Source: JBBTWG01 sp038062935 (lineage in GTDB: Bacteria > Patescibacteriota > Gracilibacteria > UBA1369 > UBA12463). From it: 23,226 nucleotides of DNA. The stretch's first letter is position 1. Each line of letters starts with the position of its first letter. The translations under genes were made by a program, and so were the position numbers. Shown in pieces: positions 7,103 through 14,130 of the stretch. The DNA lies in NCBI GenBank assembly GCA_038062935.1, contig JBBTWG010000053.1, positions 1 to 23,226 on the forward strand. Direction: 5' to 3'. The notes below the pieces were generated by a model that was not told where the DNA came from, searched no databases, and saw nothing but the letters and a program-made list of their open reading frames with translations.

Positions 7103-7660
7103 ATGAAATCTGGAAAAAAACAGCTTCGAATTGGGGTTCTGGATATGCAGGGGTCGGTGGAGGAACATGTGGAGAGTTTGCGGCGTGCGGGAGTGACTCC
7201 GGTGCGCGTGAAGACTGTCGCGGATTTGGCAAATCTGGACGGTTTGATTATGCCGGGTGGGGAGAGTACGACGATTGGAATGCTGTGTAAAATGTATGGA
7301 CTGCGAGATGGGATTGTGGCTGCGGTTCGCGGTGGGATGCCGGTGTATGGGACGTGTGCGGGGGCAATTTTGCTCGCGAAGTGGGGGATTCTCGACATCG
7401 ATGTCGATCGCAATGCGTATGGGTCTCAGATCGAAAGTTTCGATACAGAAATTACGTGTTCGGAGATTTCTGGTGGGCCGGTGCGGGCGATTTTTATTCG
7501 GGCGCCGCGGTTTACGAGAGTTGGGAAAAAGGCTACAGTACTCGCGGAACACATGGGTGATCCTGTACTGGTACGGCAAGACAGGATTCTGGCTTCGAGC
7601 TTTCATCCGGAGCTGACGGGGGATGATCGGGTGCATGAATATTTTTTATCTCATTTATGA
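7103..7660 (+). CDS. pdxT: Pyridoxal 5'-phosphate synthase glutaminase subunit PdxT
   Basis: At 185 aa this is the class I glutamine amidotransferase partner of PdxS. It hydrolyses glutamine and channels the ammonia to the synthase barrel. The triad is visible: Cys85 in YGTCAGA, and His168 and Glu170 in SSFHPEL. The glycine-rich PGGESTTIGML (51-61) is typical of PdxT. It lies directly downstream of pdxS, and its TGA overlaps the folE ATG by four bases (ATGA), so PLP synthesis and folE are probably cotranslated from one mRNA. Confidence 0.97.
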   Translation: MKSGKKQLRIGVLDMQGSVEEHVESLRRAGVTPVRVKTVADLANLDGLIMPGGESTTIGMLCKMYGLRDGIVAAVRGGMPVYGTCAGAILLAKWGILDIDVDRNAYGSQIESFDTEITCSEISGGPVRAIFIRAPRFTRVGKKATVLAEHMGDPVLVRQDRILASSFHPELTGDDRVHEYFLSHL

Positions 7661-8211
7661 ACGAAGAAAAGATTGTAAAAATTATGAAAGAACTCATCCC
7701 GCTGATCGATGATAATCCTCAGCGTGAAGGGCTTCTCGAGACTCCTGAACGCGTCGCAAAAGCTTTTGGGAAAATTTTTTCTGGATATGAACAGAAACCG
7801 GAAGACTTCATCACGCTTTTCGAAAGTGAAAATTATGACGAGATGATTGTCGTGAAAGATATCGAGTTTTATTCAATGTGCGAACATCATATGATTCCTT
7901 TTTTTGGGAAAGCTCATATTGGATATATCCCGCAGGGGAAAATTATTGGTCTTTCGAAACTTCCGCGACTCGTGGAAATGTACGCTCGCAGACTGCAAAA
8001 TCAGGAGCGGCTCACTTCGCAAATTGCTGGCGCAGTGAATCAGGTTTTGAATCCTCTCGGCGTGGGAGTGGTTCTGGAAGCACGACATTTATGTATGATG
8101 GCGCGCGGTGTGGAGAAACAAAATAGCACCGTGATGACGTCGGCGCAGTTCGGACTTTTCAAGAAAAATGAGAAGACGAGGTCGGAATTTTTGCGGTTGA
8201 TTGGGAGGTGA
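7657..8211 (+). CDS. folE: GTP cyclohydrolase I
   Basis: At 184 aa this is the zinc enzyme that converts GTP to 7,8-dihydroneopterin triphosphate, the first step of folate synthesis and also of the queuosine precursor route. The zinc ligands are present in CEHHMIPFFGKAHIGY (Cys75, His78) and RHLCMMARGV (Cys146). The substrate region STVMTSAQFG is present near the C-terminus. The start overlaps the pdxT stop. No other folate gene is in the window, but queG at 0.2 kb uses the queuosine branch, so FolE may serve both. The stop codon leads straight into a heptamer array of family 2. Confidence 0.97.
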   Translation: MNEEKIVKIMKELIPLIDDNPQREGLLETPERVAKAFGKIFSGYEQKPEDFITLFESENYDEMIVVKDIEFYSMCEHHMIPFFGKAHIGYIPQGKIIGLSKLPRLVEMYARRLQNQERLTSQIAGAVNQVLNPLGVGVVLEARHLCMMARGVEKQNSTVMTSAQFGLFKKNEKTRSEFLRLIGR

Positions 8212-8246
8212 GTTGAGGATTTAGGATTTAGGATGTAGGATTGAGG
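8210..8246 (+). repeat. 7-bp repeat array, 4-5 units (family 2)
   Basis: Units GAGTTGA, GGATTTA, GGATTTA, GGATGTA, GGATTGA and a trailing GG fill most of the folE-recR gap. The A of the folE TGA lies in the first unit. It shares the core AGGATGTAGGATT with the array at 10669. Confidence 0.85.
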
Positions 8247-8259
8247 AAACTGCTTTTTT

Positions 8260-8868
8260 ATGGCGAATTATTCACTTCCGCGAGTTATTCAGAAATTGAT
8301 TGATGAATTTTCCCGGCTGCCGGGGATTGGGCCGAAAACGGCTGAGAGATTGGCGATTCACTTGCTGCATTCTCCGGATTCACGTGTCCGAGATTTCGGT
8401 GAATCGGTGATTGGGATGAAAAATGGTGTGATGTTTTGCTCGATTTGTTGGCATCTGTCGGACTCTAATCCGTGTGGAATTTGTACTGATGCTTCCCGGG
8501 ATCAATCGAAAGTCTGTGTCGTAGAGCAAATTTTGGATGTCGTGGCGATTGAAAAAACTGGCTCTTATACTGGCTCTTATCATGTTCTGCACGGAGTTTT
8601 GTCACCGATTCGCGGAGTTGGGCCGGAGCATTTGAAACTCGCGGAACTGCATGCGCGCGTGCGCGATGGGAAAGTTTCTGAAGTCATTTTGGCGACGAAT
8701 CCGAGCATGGAAGGGGAGACGACGGCGCTGTACATCACGAGGATGCTCAAAACGTATGCCGTGCCTCTCACGCGCATTGCGCGTGGACTTCCGATGGGTG
8801 GAGAGCTGGGATATGCGGATCAGATCACGCTTGGGAAGGCGATGATGGGGCGACGGGTGGAGGAATAA
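8260..8868 (+). CDS. recR: Recombination mediator RecR
   Basis: At 202 aa this is full-length RecR, which with RecO (and RecF) loads RecA at single-strand gaps. The order is canonical: helix-hairpin-helix (LPGIGPKTAERLA, 20-32), C4 zinc finger (Cys60/63/72/75), then a Toprim domain (VCVVEQ... and ILATNPSMEGETTALY) and the C-terminal RIARGLPMGGELGYAD. The ATG follows a run of T after a heptamer array. The last 44 bp are overlapped in antisense by the 3' end of ispE. An exact 12-bp tandem duplication (8557-8580) encodes TGSYTGSY at a position where the family has a similar sequence of the same length. Confidence 0.97.
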   Translation: MANYSLPRVIQKLIDEFSRLPGIGPKTAERLAIHLLHSPDSRVRDFGESVIGMKNGVMFCSICWHLSDSNPCGICTDASRDQSKVCVVEQILDVVAIEKTGSYTGSYHVLHGVLSPIRGVGPEHLKLAELHARVRDGKVSEVILATNPSMEGETTALYITRMLKTYAVPLTRIARGLPMGGELGYADQITLGKAMMGRRVEE

Positions 8869-9586
8869 TGACCCACGTCGGGCCGGCGCCCGTGAGAAAC
8901 GTGTGACTTGTGATGTGTGACGTGTGACTTTTTGGTTTCGGCCAGAGTTGTTCGAAATCGTTGTGGATGTTTTGGAGAATGGCGTTTTCATCTTTTTCTT
9001 TGAGTGCAGTGATGAGTTTTTCTGTTTTATTTGTATTTTTTCCGCATTTTGCGAGATCGAGTTTTTCGTACATGTCTTTCGTGGAAGATTTTTTTGCTTC
9101 TGGGAAATAGAATTCGTAATTGAGTTTCGGGCATTGCGGAAGTTTTGTGATTTTTTCTCCGAAATGGGTTCCGAGCGCTGTGTCGCATCCTGATGCGAAA
9201 AATGGCACGTCCATTCCGAGTTTTTCCGCGATTTCGAAAAGTTCTTTTTGGGAAAGTGGATTTTGGAAAAGTTCGCTGAGTCCTCTCAGTACCGCTGCGG
9301 CATTACTGGAGGCGCCGCCGAGACCGGAGTAATAGGGGATATTTTTTTGGATGGTAATTGTTACGCCTTTTTTTGATCCTATTTTTTCAAAGAATGTTTT
9401 TGCGGCTTGTGTGGCGAGTTTTCCGTCGCATTGGATTTCTCCAGAATCGTTCAATTCTATTGTCACTTCATCATGCATATCGATTTTTTGATACACGGTT
9501 TGGATGAAGTGATATTCGTTTTCGATCCCGAGGATGTCGAGTGCGAGGTTGATTTTTGCGTGAGATTTGAGAGTGATTTTTTGCAT
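8825..9586 (-). CDS. ispE: 4-diphosphocytidyl-2-C-methyl-D-erythritol kinase, unusual C-terminus
   Basis: A GHMP-family kinase of the MEP pathway, 253 aa from the ATG at 9586. Motif 1 (SHAKINLALDI, 8-18), the ATP loop (YSGLGGASSNAA, 86-97), the catalytic Asp in GMDVPFF (about 126) and motif 3 (LTGAGPTWV, 231-239) are all present. The C-terminus is abnormal. Residues 220-230 (SHTSHITSHTF) are encoded by a 7-bp repeat array in the place of the usual helix before motif 3. After motif 3 only 14 residues remain, mostly Pro/Ser/Ala, and they are read from the antisense of recR; relatives usually carry about 30-40 more residues there. The enzyme core looks intact, so it may still work. Last gene of the ispG-dxr-ispDF-ispE operon, 5 bp after ispDF. 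Confidence 0.92.
   Translation of the reverse strand: MQKITLKSHAKINLALDILGIENEYHFIQTVYQKIDMHDEVTIELNDSGEIQCDGKLATQAAKTFFEKIGSKKGVTITIQKNIPYYSGLGGASSNAAAVLRGLSELFQNPLSQKELFEIAEKLGMDVPFFASGCDTALGTHFGEKITKLPQCPKLNYEFYFPEAKKSSTKDMYEKLDLAKCGKNTNKTEKLITALKEKDENAILQNIHNDFEQLWPKPKSHTSHITSHTFLTGAGPTWVIIPPPVAPSSPSQA
8899..8930 (+). repeat. 7-bp repeat array inside ispE (family 1)
   Basis: ACGTGTG, ACTTGTG, ATGTGTG, ACGTGTG and a partial ACTT. It lies entirely within the ispE reading frame (minus strand) and encodes the SHTSHITSHT-type peptide just before GHMP motif 3. Gain or loss of one unit would shift the reading frame. Confidence 0.9.
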
Positions 9587-9591
9587 AAAAA

Positions 9592-10668
9592 TTATTTTCT
9601 CCAAAGAGTGACGACTGCCGTGCAATGAATGCCTTTGCCTTTTCCGAAGGCGGTGAGCCCTTCTCCGGATGTCACTGTAATGCCGATTTGCTCAGCACTG
9701 ATGTGAAGAATTTCCGAGAGAGATTTTTTTATGGAGATGACGAGTGGATCGATTTTTGGAATTTTGCATTCGAAATGCAGTCCGAGGTGGCCGATGACAA
9801 GACTTTGTTTTTTGAGTTCTGCGAGAAGAGGTTTTAGAAATTGCTTGCTGCTGGTGATTCCTGTCACAACTATTTCGTCTGCAAAAGTTCCGAGTGAACC
9901 TTGTCCAAGTGCTTGAGAAATGGCTGTGGCAAGCGCGTGAAGTGCGACGTCTCCGTCCGAGTTTGCGTGGAGTTTTGGAAGTTTTTTTATTGTGATCCCG
10001 GCGAGTCTCAGTGTGCCTTTGGTATCGAATGCATGACTGTCGGTGGCGATTGCTGTGCGTGGTTGTGCGAGCATGGCGTGCATCCAATCGAGGTCATCGC
10101 GGGTCGTAATTTTCCTGTTGAGTGGTGATGCGGGAATCCAATGTGGTGTGACGCCGATGGCTTCGATGAGAGAAGATTCATCGGTAAAAATGTGTTTCTT
10201 TTTTGCTGCCTCGCGATATGCTTTTTTCAAAATTCCGACCTGGAATGCTTGCGGCGTTTGAGCGAGAAGTATTTTTTTGCGTGGAAAAGTTCCTGTGATT
10301 TTTTCTCCGTCGATTTTTTTCACGGTGTCGATGGCGATATTTCCGGCGACGGCGGCACCATGTTTTTTTGCCTTTTGTATCGCCAATTCCAACTCTCGAC
10401 TATCCAGAAAAGGATTGGCCGCGTTGTGAAAAATAACGATGTCAGAGTCTTTTAATTTCTCACTTTTACAAACTTTTTCGAATCCTATTTTTGCTGAATC
10501 GAAACGTGTTGGCCCACCTTTTGTGATCAGAAAAACTTTTGAGAATTTTTCTAGAACTTCAAAACTGTACTTCCAGAGCGGCTTCCCGCAGATGACGGCG
10601 TTCACTTTGTCGATGCCTCCCATGCGAGAACTTTTTCCGGCGGCGAGGAGGATGGAGATTGGGCGCAA
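9592..10668 (-). CDS. ispDF: Bifunctional IspD-IspF enzyme
   Basis: At 358 aa this fuses two MEP enzymes. Residues 1-200 are IspD (CTP + MEP to CDP-ME): nucleotide loop LLAAGKSSRMGG (7-18), AIDTVKK, LLAQTPQAF (134-142), FTDESSL and NRKITTRDDLDW. The usual PKQ after the loop is replaced by DKVNAV. Residues 205-358 are a divergent IspF (CDP-ME2P to MEcPP): metal ligands Asp210 and His212 (TDSHAF) and His244 (DVALHAL) are kept, as is SGEGL near the end. The common HSD, FPDTD and N-x-D-x-T motifs are altered (NSD, FADEI, FECKIP). The start appears to be TTG at 10668, directly after a heptamer array; the next in-frame ATG would remove the nucleotide loop. It is 11 bp after dxr and 5 bp before ispE. 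Confidence 0.93.
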   Translation of the reverse strand: MRPISILLAAGKSSRMGGIDKVNAVICGKPLWKYSFEVLEKFSKVFLITKGGPTRFDSAKIGFEKVCKSEKLKDSDIVIFHNAANPFLDSRELELAIQKAKKHGAAVAGNIAIDTVKKIDGEKITGTFPRKKILLAQTPQAFQVGILKKAYREAAKKKHIFTDESSLIEAIGVTPHWIPASPLNRKITTRDDLDWMHAMLAQPRTAIATDSHAFDTKGTLRLAGITIKKLPKLHANSDGDVALHALATAISQALGQGSLGTFADEIVVTGITSSKQFLKPLLAELKKQSLVIGHLGLHFECKIPKIDPLVISIKKSLSEILHISAEQIGITVTSGEGLTAFGKGKGIHCTAVVTLWRK

Positions 10669-10700
10669 GGAGTTAGGAGTTAGGATGTAGGATTCAGGAG
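10669..10700 (+). repeat. 7-bp repeat array at the dxr/ispDF junction (family 2)
   Basis: GGAGTTA, GGAGTTA, GGATGTA, GGATTCA and a partial GGAG. On the minus strand it encodes the last residues of Dxr (LNPTS) and its TAA stop, and ends exactly at the ispDF TTG start codon. Confidence 0.88.
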
Positions 10701-11693
10701 ATTGAAAATCTCTAGGAATTTTATTTTTCCGGTTAAGAATTTTTCTATGGCTTCATCGTTTTTTTGGCTTAGTGCAGCTGAAAATTTCTCTCCTTTGTCT
10801 GAGGCTTCTCTTGCAAGTCTGAGACTGCGGAAGATTTGTTCGTCTGGTTTTTGAAATGTCAGTTGCGTTTTTGTGATGTCGAGGCGGGGGAGTGTGGATG
10901 TTTTTCGCTCGGGATGGAACAGTGCGTAGGTGATGGTATGCCGCATGTCGACTGGTGAAATCGCAGCAGTGATATTTCCGTCGCGCCATTGGATGAGTGC
11001 ATGCACGACACTTTCCGGATGGATGACAATTTCGATTTTCTCCTGGGGGATACCGAAAATCACACTTGCGGCGATGAGCTCAAAACCTTTGTTCATGAGC
11101 GTTGCGCTGTCCATGCTGATCTTTTTTCCCATGTTCCAGCGCGGATGTTTGAGTGCCTGTGCGACCGTGACGTTCTCTAATTCTTCTCGAGTTTTTCCGT
11201 GGAATGGCCCGCCAGAACAGGTGAGGATTATTTTTTCAACTTCATTCATTGGCCTTTCTCCGAGACATTCAAGAATTCCGGTGAGTTCGGAATCGATCGG
11301 AATGATTGTTGTTTTATTTTTTCGCGCAACTTTCATGAGTGTTTCTCCTGCGACAACGAGCGCTTCTTTGTTGGCGATCAATAATTTTTTTCCTTTTTCG
11401 AGCGCCTGAATACTTGGCGCGATTCCTGATTCTCCGGAGAGTGCGTTCACGACGATGTCGGATTTTTCTATGAGAGATTCTATTTTTTCAAATCCATCGC
11501 GTTGCAGAAGAATGGCCTGTGCATTGACGAATTTCTCCTTCTGCGTCTGCAAAAGCTTTTCATTTTGGTATGCGACGAGTCCGACGATTTCAAATTCATC
11601 GCGATATTGCTCGAGGACTTCGAGTGTCTGCGTGCCGACACTGCCGGTGGAACCCAAGATAACAATTGACTTGTGACGTGTGACTTGTGACAT
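10680..11693 (-). CDS. dxr: 1-deoxy-D-xylulose 5-phosphate reductoisomerase, short form
   Basis: At 337 aa this NADPH enzyme makes MEP from DXP. The Rossmann motif GSTGSVGTQTLEVL (14-27), metal ligands Asp134/Glu136 (IPIDSELTG) and Glu205 (MNKGFELIA), and the flexible loop SGGPF...HPRWNMGKKIS are present. Two oddities: the family DSEH-x-A-I-F-Q is DSELTGILE here, and the NAANE motif of the C-terminal domain is degenerate (SQKNDEA). The protein stops right after the 'I-x-F-x-x-I' segment, about 45-60 residues earlier than typical 380-400 aa Dxr proteins, exactly where a heptamer array begins. Residues 1-9 (MSQVTRHKS) are encoded by another heptamer array. The ATG lies 4 bp after the ispG stop. 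Confidence 0.93.
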   Translation of the reverse strand: MSQVTRHKSIVILGSTGSVGTQTLEVLEQYRDEFEIVGLVAYQNEKLLQTQKEKFVNAQAILLQRDGFEKIESLIEKSDIVVNALSGESGIAPSIQALEKGKKLLIANKEALVVAGETLMKVARKNKTTIIPIDSELTGILECLGERPMNEVEKIILTCSGGPFHGKTREELENVTVAQALKHPRWNMGKKISMDSATLMNKGFELIAASVIFGIPQEKIEIVIHPESVVHALIQWRDGNITAAISPVDMRHTITYALFHPERKTSTLPRLDITKTQLTFQKPDEQIFRSLRLAREASDKGEKFSAALSQKNDEAIEKFLTGKIKFLEIFNLLNPTS

Positions 11694-11695
11694 AG
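11669..11695 (+). repeat. 7-bp repeat array at the dxr start (family 1)
   Basis: ACTTGTG, ACGTGTG, ACTTGTG and a partial ACATAG. It includes the dxr start codon (11691-11693) and encodes residues 1-9 of Dxr on the minus strand. Confidence 0.88.
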
Positions 11696-11697
11696 AG

Positions 11698-12768
11698 CTA
11701 CAGTTTTATTTTTGGATAATCCGCCTGAATCACGGCAAGGAGTTCTTTTAATAAATCTTTTTCTGGTGCGGTTTTTACCATTTTTCCTTTTCGGTAAATG
11801 GCGCCTGCGCCTTTGCCTCCGGCGATTCCGTAGTCGGCTTCTCGTGATTCTCCTGGGCCGTTCACGACGCAGCCCATGACGGCGATTCTGATGGGTAGAT
11901 GTATTTTTGCTGTTCTTTTTTCGACTTCGTGAGCGAGTTTCAGAAGATCGACTTCCACGCGTCCGCATGTTGGACATGCGATGATGGTGCGCTCTTTTTG
12001 ATACAGTTCCAATGATTTCAGAATTTCTTTGCAGACTTTTATTTCTTCGACAGGATCTTCGGCGAGTGAAACTCGAATTGTGTCGCCGATGCCGCGATAG
12101 AGGAGTGTGCCGATACCGATGGCGCTTTTCACTGATCCCGGAAGCATTGTTCCGGCCTCGGTGACGCCGAGATGCAGCGGATAATCACACTTTTTGGCGA
12201 TGAGCTCGTATGCCTGAATCATTTCTGGAACGCGCGAACTTTTCAGCGCGATGACCATATCGTGGAAATTTCGTTCTTCGAAGAATTGAATCCAATTGAG
12301 TGCAGATTCGACGAGTGCTTCTGGTGATGGACGGCGATATTTCGCCCAGAGTTCTTTTTCCAGAGAGCCGGCATTCACGCCGATGCGGATCGGGGTTTTG
12401 TATTTTTTTGCGACTTTGATAATTTCTTCCACCCATTCTTTTTTTCCGATGTTTCCGGGATTGATGCGGATTTTGTGCGCGCCATTTTTGATCGATGCGA
12501 TCGCCATTCGATAATCGTAGTGAATGTCTGCGACCACGGGCATGTCCGCTTTTTTCACAATTTCTGGAAGAGCTTCCGCGTCGTGAGGGAAGGGGACGGT
12601 GACGCGGATAATTTCGCATCCTTCTTTTTTCAATTTTTTGATTTGCGCAAGAGTCTCACGGATGTTGTGAGTTTTGGTCGTGCACATGGACTGAATTGCC
12701 ACTGGGTTTTTCCCGCCGATTGTTATTCCGCCGATATTGATTTCTCGGGCGGAGCGTCGTTTTTCCAT
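11698..12768 (-). CDS. ispG: 4-hydroxy-3-methylbut-2-enyl diphosphate synthase
   Basis: At 356 aa from the ATG at 12768 this is the 4Fe-4S enzyme IspG (GcpE), which converts MEcPP to HMBPP. The N-terminal TIM-barrel signatures are clear (PVAIQSMCTTKTHN, PVVADIHYDYR, RINPGNIG, LHLGVTEAG). The C-terminal cluster domain has IIACPTCGR (Cys265, Cys268) and MGCVVNGPGE (Cys300, Glu307), which supply the three cysteines and one glutamate of the cluster. It is the compact bacterial form without a plant-type insert. The ATG is chosen over an upstream in-frame TTG because MEKRRSAREI matches the usual N-terminus. First gene of the MEP operon; I find no convincing promoter upstream. Confidence 0.97.
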   Translation of the reverse strand: MEKRRSAREINIGGITIGGKNPVAIQSMCTTKTHNIRETLAQIKKLKKEGCEIIRVTVPFPHDAEALPEIVKKADMPVVADIHYDYRMAIASIKNGAHKIRINPGNIGKKEWVEEIIKVAKKYKTPIRIGVNAGSLEKELWAKYRRPSPEALVESALNWIQFFEERNFHDMVIALKSSRVPEMIQAYELIAKKCDYPLHLGVTEAGTMLPGSVKSAIGIGTLLYRGIGDTIRVSLAEDPVEEIKVCKEILKSLELYQKERTIIACPTCGRVEVDLLKLAHEVEKRTAKIHLPIRIAVMGCVVNGPGESREADYGIAGGKGAGAIYRKGKMVKTAPEKDLLKELLAVIQADYPKIKL

Positions 12769-12789
12769 AATGTGTGCAGAGATGTAGAG

Positions 12790-12803
12790 TCTTTGCTCAA
12801 AGA
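12790..12803. promoter_or_regulatory. Inverted repeat upstream of ispG
   Basis: TCTTTG-CT-CAAAGA is a perfect 6-bp dyad with a 2-bp centre, 22 bp upstream of the ispG start in the ispG-infC divergent region. It could be an operator or a weak leader hairpin. No regulator is known. Confidence 0.3.
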
Positions 12804-12865
12804 ATCTTAGTGTGATTTTGGCTTTTGCGCTACTCAAAAATTAGGCTGCACTGCACGCTCCGCTG

Positions 12866-12895
12866 TTGACATTGTGGCTTTTTTTGCCTTATAAT
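12866..12895 (+). promoter_or_regulatory. infC-rpmI-rplT promoter
   Basis: Perfect TTGACA (12866-12871) and perfect TATAAT (12890-12895) with an 18-bp spacer, the strongest sigma-70-type promoter in the window. The predicted start is near 12902, giving a leader of about 37 nt before the proposed AUC start of infC. Confidence 0.8.
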
Positions 12896-12938
12896 CCCAC
12901 TCGCTTCTGACCTTGAAGTGCTTTTAACCAGCTTTCTT

Positions 12939-13535
12939 ATCTCTAAAAAACTTCGCGTCAATCAGTTCATTCGCGCTCAGACCGTCTGCCTCGTCGATGA
13001 AGAAGGTGGAAAACCACCGGAAACGGTGGCACTCGGAAAAGCGTTGGAAATGGCTCGCGAAAGGGATTTAGACTTGGTTGAAGTGGCTCCAAATGCAGTG
13101 CCGCCAGTCTGCAAGTTTATGGACTATGGCAAGTATCTGTATCGTCAGCAGAAAGCTGAACGCAAGCACAAGGCTCAGCAAAAACAGTCGGAAGTGAAAG
13201 GAATTCGTATCGGATTTCGTACTGGAATTCACGATATTGAGGTCAAAGCAAAGCAGACACGTAAGTTTCTGGCTGACCGAGATGTCGTCAAAGTGACCAT
13301 GCTTTTCCGGGGTCGCGAGAACACTCACAAGGATCTCGGGATGGAAAAGATGAAAATCTTCTATGATATGGTCAAAGATGTGTGTAAACTGGACGAGCGT
13401 CCGAAATCGCAGGGCAACACACTATTCATGATTTTGTCACCTGTCACGAATACTGGAGCTCCTACAAACGTCCCACCCAAGCCAATAAATCAATCTCAAC
13501 CTTTACCTTCTTCCCATGAAAGCCAAAACCCATAG
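12939..13535 (+). CDS. infC: Translation initiation factor IF-3, AUC start
   Basis: IF-3 binds the 30S subunit and checks the start codon and initiator tRNA. Both domains are present: N-domain (LRVNQFIRAQTVCLVDEEG; LVEVAPNAVPPVCKFMDYGK) and C-domain (VKGIRIGFRTGIHDIEVKAK; VTMLFRGRENTHKD). No in-frame ATG lies near the start. The frame contains GTG at 12918 and ATC at 12939. Starting at ATC gives 198 aa beginning (M)SKKLRVNQFIRA, the usual IF-3 N-terminus, and the ATC follows CTTTCTT, the same T-rich context as other starts here. Rare AUU/AUC/AUA starts are a known hallmark of infC and underlie its autoregulation. The last ~25 residues are a Pro/Ser/Asn-rich tail, and the gene overlaps rpmI by 20 nt. 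Confidence 0.95.
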   Translation: MSKKLRVNQFIRAQTVCLVDEEGGKPPETVALGKALEMARERDLDLVEVAPNAVPPVCKFMDYGKYLYRQQKAERKHKAQQKQSEVKGIRIGFRTGIHDIEVKAKQTRKFLADRDVVKVTMLFRGRENTHKDLGMEKMKIFYDMVKDVCKLDERPKSQGNTLFMILSPVTNTGAPTNVPPKPINQSQPLPSSHESQNP

Positions 13536-13707
13536 CGGTATGAAAAAACGTGTGAAAGTCACGGGTACCGGAAAATTCAAGTTCCGAAAACCTGCGCGAA
13601 GTCATCTTTTGATGCATAAATCGAAAGGTCAAAAACGCGGTTCTCGCAAAGGCGTTATCGCCAGTTCTGCTGATCAGCATGCTATTGCTCAAATGCTTAA
13701 AGTTTAA
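13516..13707 (+). CDS. rpmI: 50S ribosomal protein L35 (bL35)
   Basis: At 63 aa, strongly basic, with the L35 pattern KTHSGMKKRVKVTGTGKFKF, RSHLLMHKSKGQKR and a C-terminal ADQHAIAQML. The normal length is 64-66. The ATG lies 20 nt inside the end of infC, which suggests translational coupling in the conserved infC-rpmI-rplT order. Confidence 0.97.
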   Translation: MKAKTHSGMKKRVKVTGTGKFKFRKPARSHLLMHKSKGQKRGSRKGVIASSADQHAIAQMLKV

Positions 13708-13727
13708 TTCTTCTTTTCTTTTTTTAT

Positions 13728-14111
13728 ATGACACGTGTTAAAAGAGGCGTTGCCGCCCACAAAAGACATAAAAGACTTCTGAAAGAGACCAAAGGTTATC
13801 GAGGTCTTCGCAGCCGTACTTTTAAACAGGCAAAAACAGCCTGGATGAAAGCTGGAGAACATGCTTTCGTCGATCGACGACGCAAGAAACGAACTTTCCG
13901 ACAACTCTGGATCGTTCGCTTGTCTGCTGCTTGCAAACTCCAGGGCTTGAACTACAGCCGTTTCATCGAAGGTTTGACTCGCAAAGCGATTCTCATCGAC
14001 CGAAAAATGCTCGCAGACCTTGCGGTCAATGAGCCTGAGGCGTTCACAAAGCTTGTGGAAGCTGCAAAAGAAGGTATGGAGAAAGGAATGGGACTTGCGA
14101 AAAAGGCGTAA
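13728..14111 (+). CDS. rplT: 50S ribosomal protein L20 (bL20)
   Basis: At 127 aa, with the L20 signatures TRVKRGVAAHKRHKRLL, AKTAWMKAGEHAFVDRR, FRQLWIVRLSAACK and NYSRFIEGL. L20 binds 23S rRNA early in 50S assembly and in some bacteria represses its own operon; no mRNA element for that was recognised here. It follows rpmI by 20 bp, with a pyrimidine-rich leader and no Shine-Dalgarno sequence. The C-terminal tail (about 15 residues after KLVEAAK) is slightly longer than in E. coli. Confidence 0.98.
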   Translation: MTRVKRGVAAHKRHKRLLKETKGYRGLRSRTFKQAKTAWMKAGEHAFVDRRRKKRTFRQLWIVRLSAACKLQGLNYSRFIEGLTRKAILIDRKMLADLAVNEPEAFTKLVEAAKEGMEKGMGLAKKA

Positions 14112-14130
14112 GTTTTGACTTATATTCCCT

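Noticed and set aside
8557..8580. Exact 12-bp tandem duplication in recR as a possible recent insertion
   Set aside because: RecR relatives have a similar TGxYxGxY segment of equal length here, so no residues were added.
12769..12865. Promoter for the MEP operon
   Set aside because: TAAGAT is present on the minus strand but no -35 is found at 16-18 bp.
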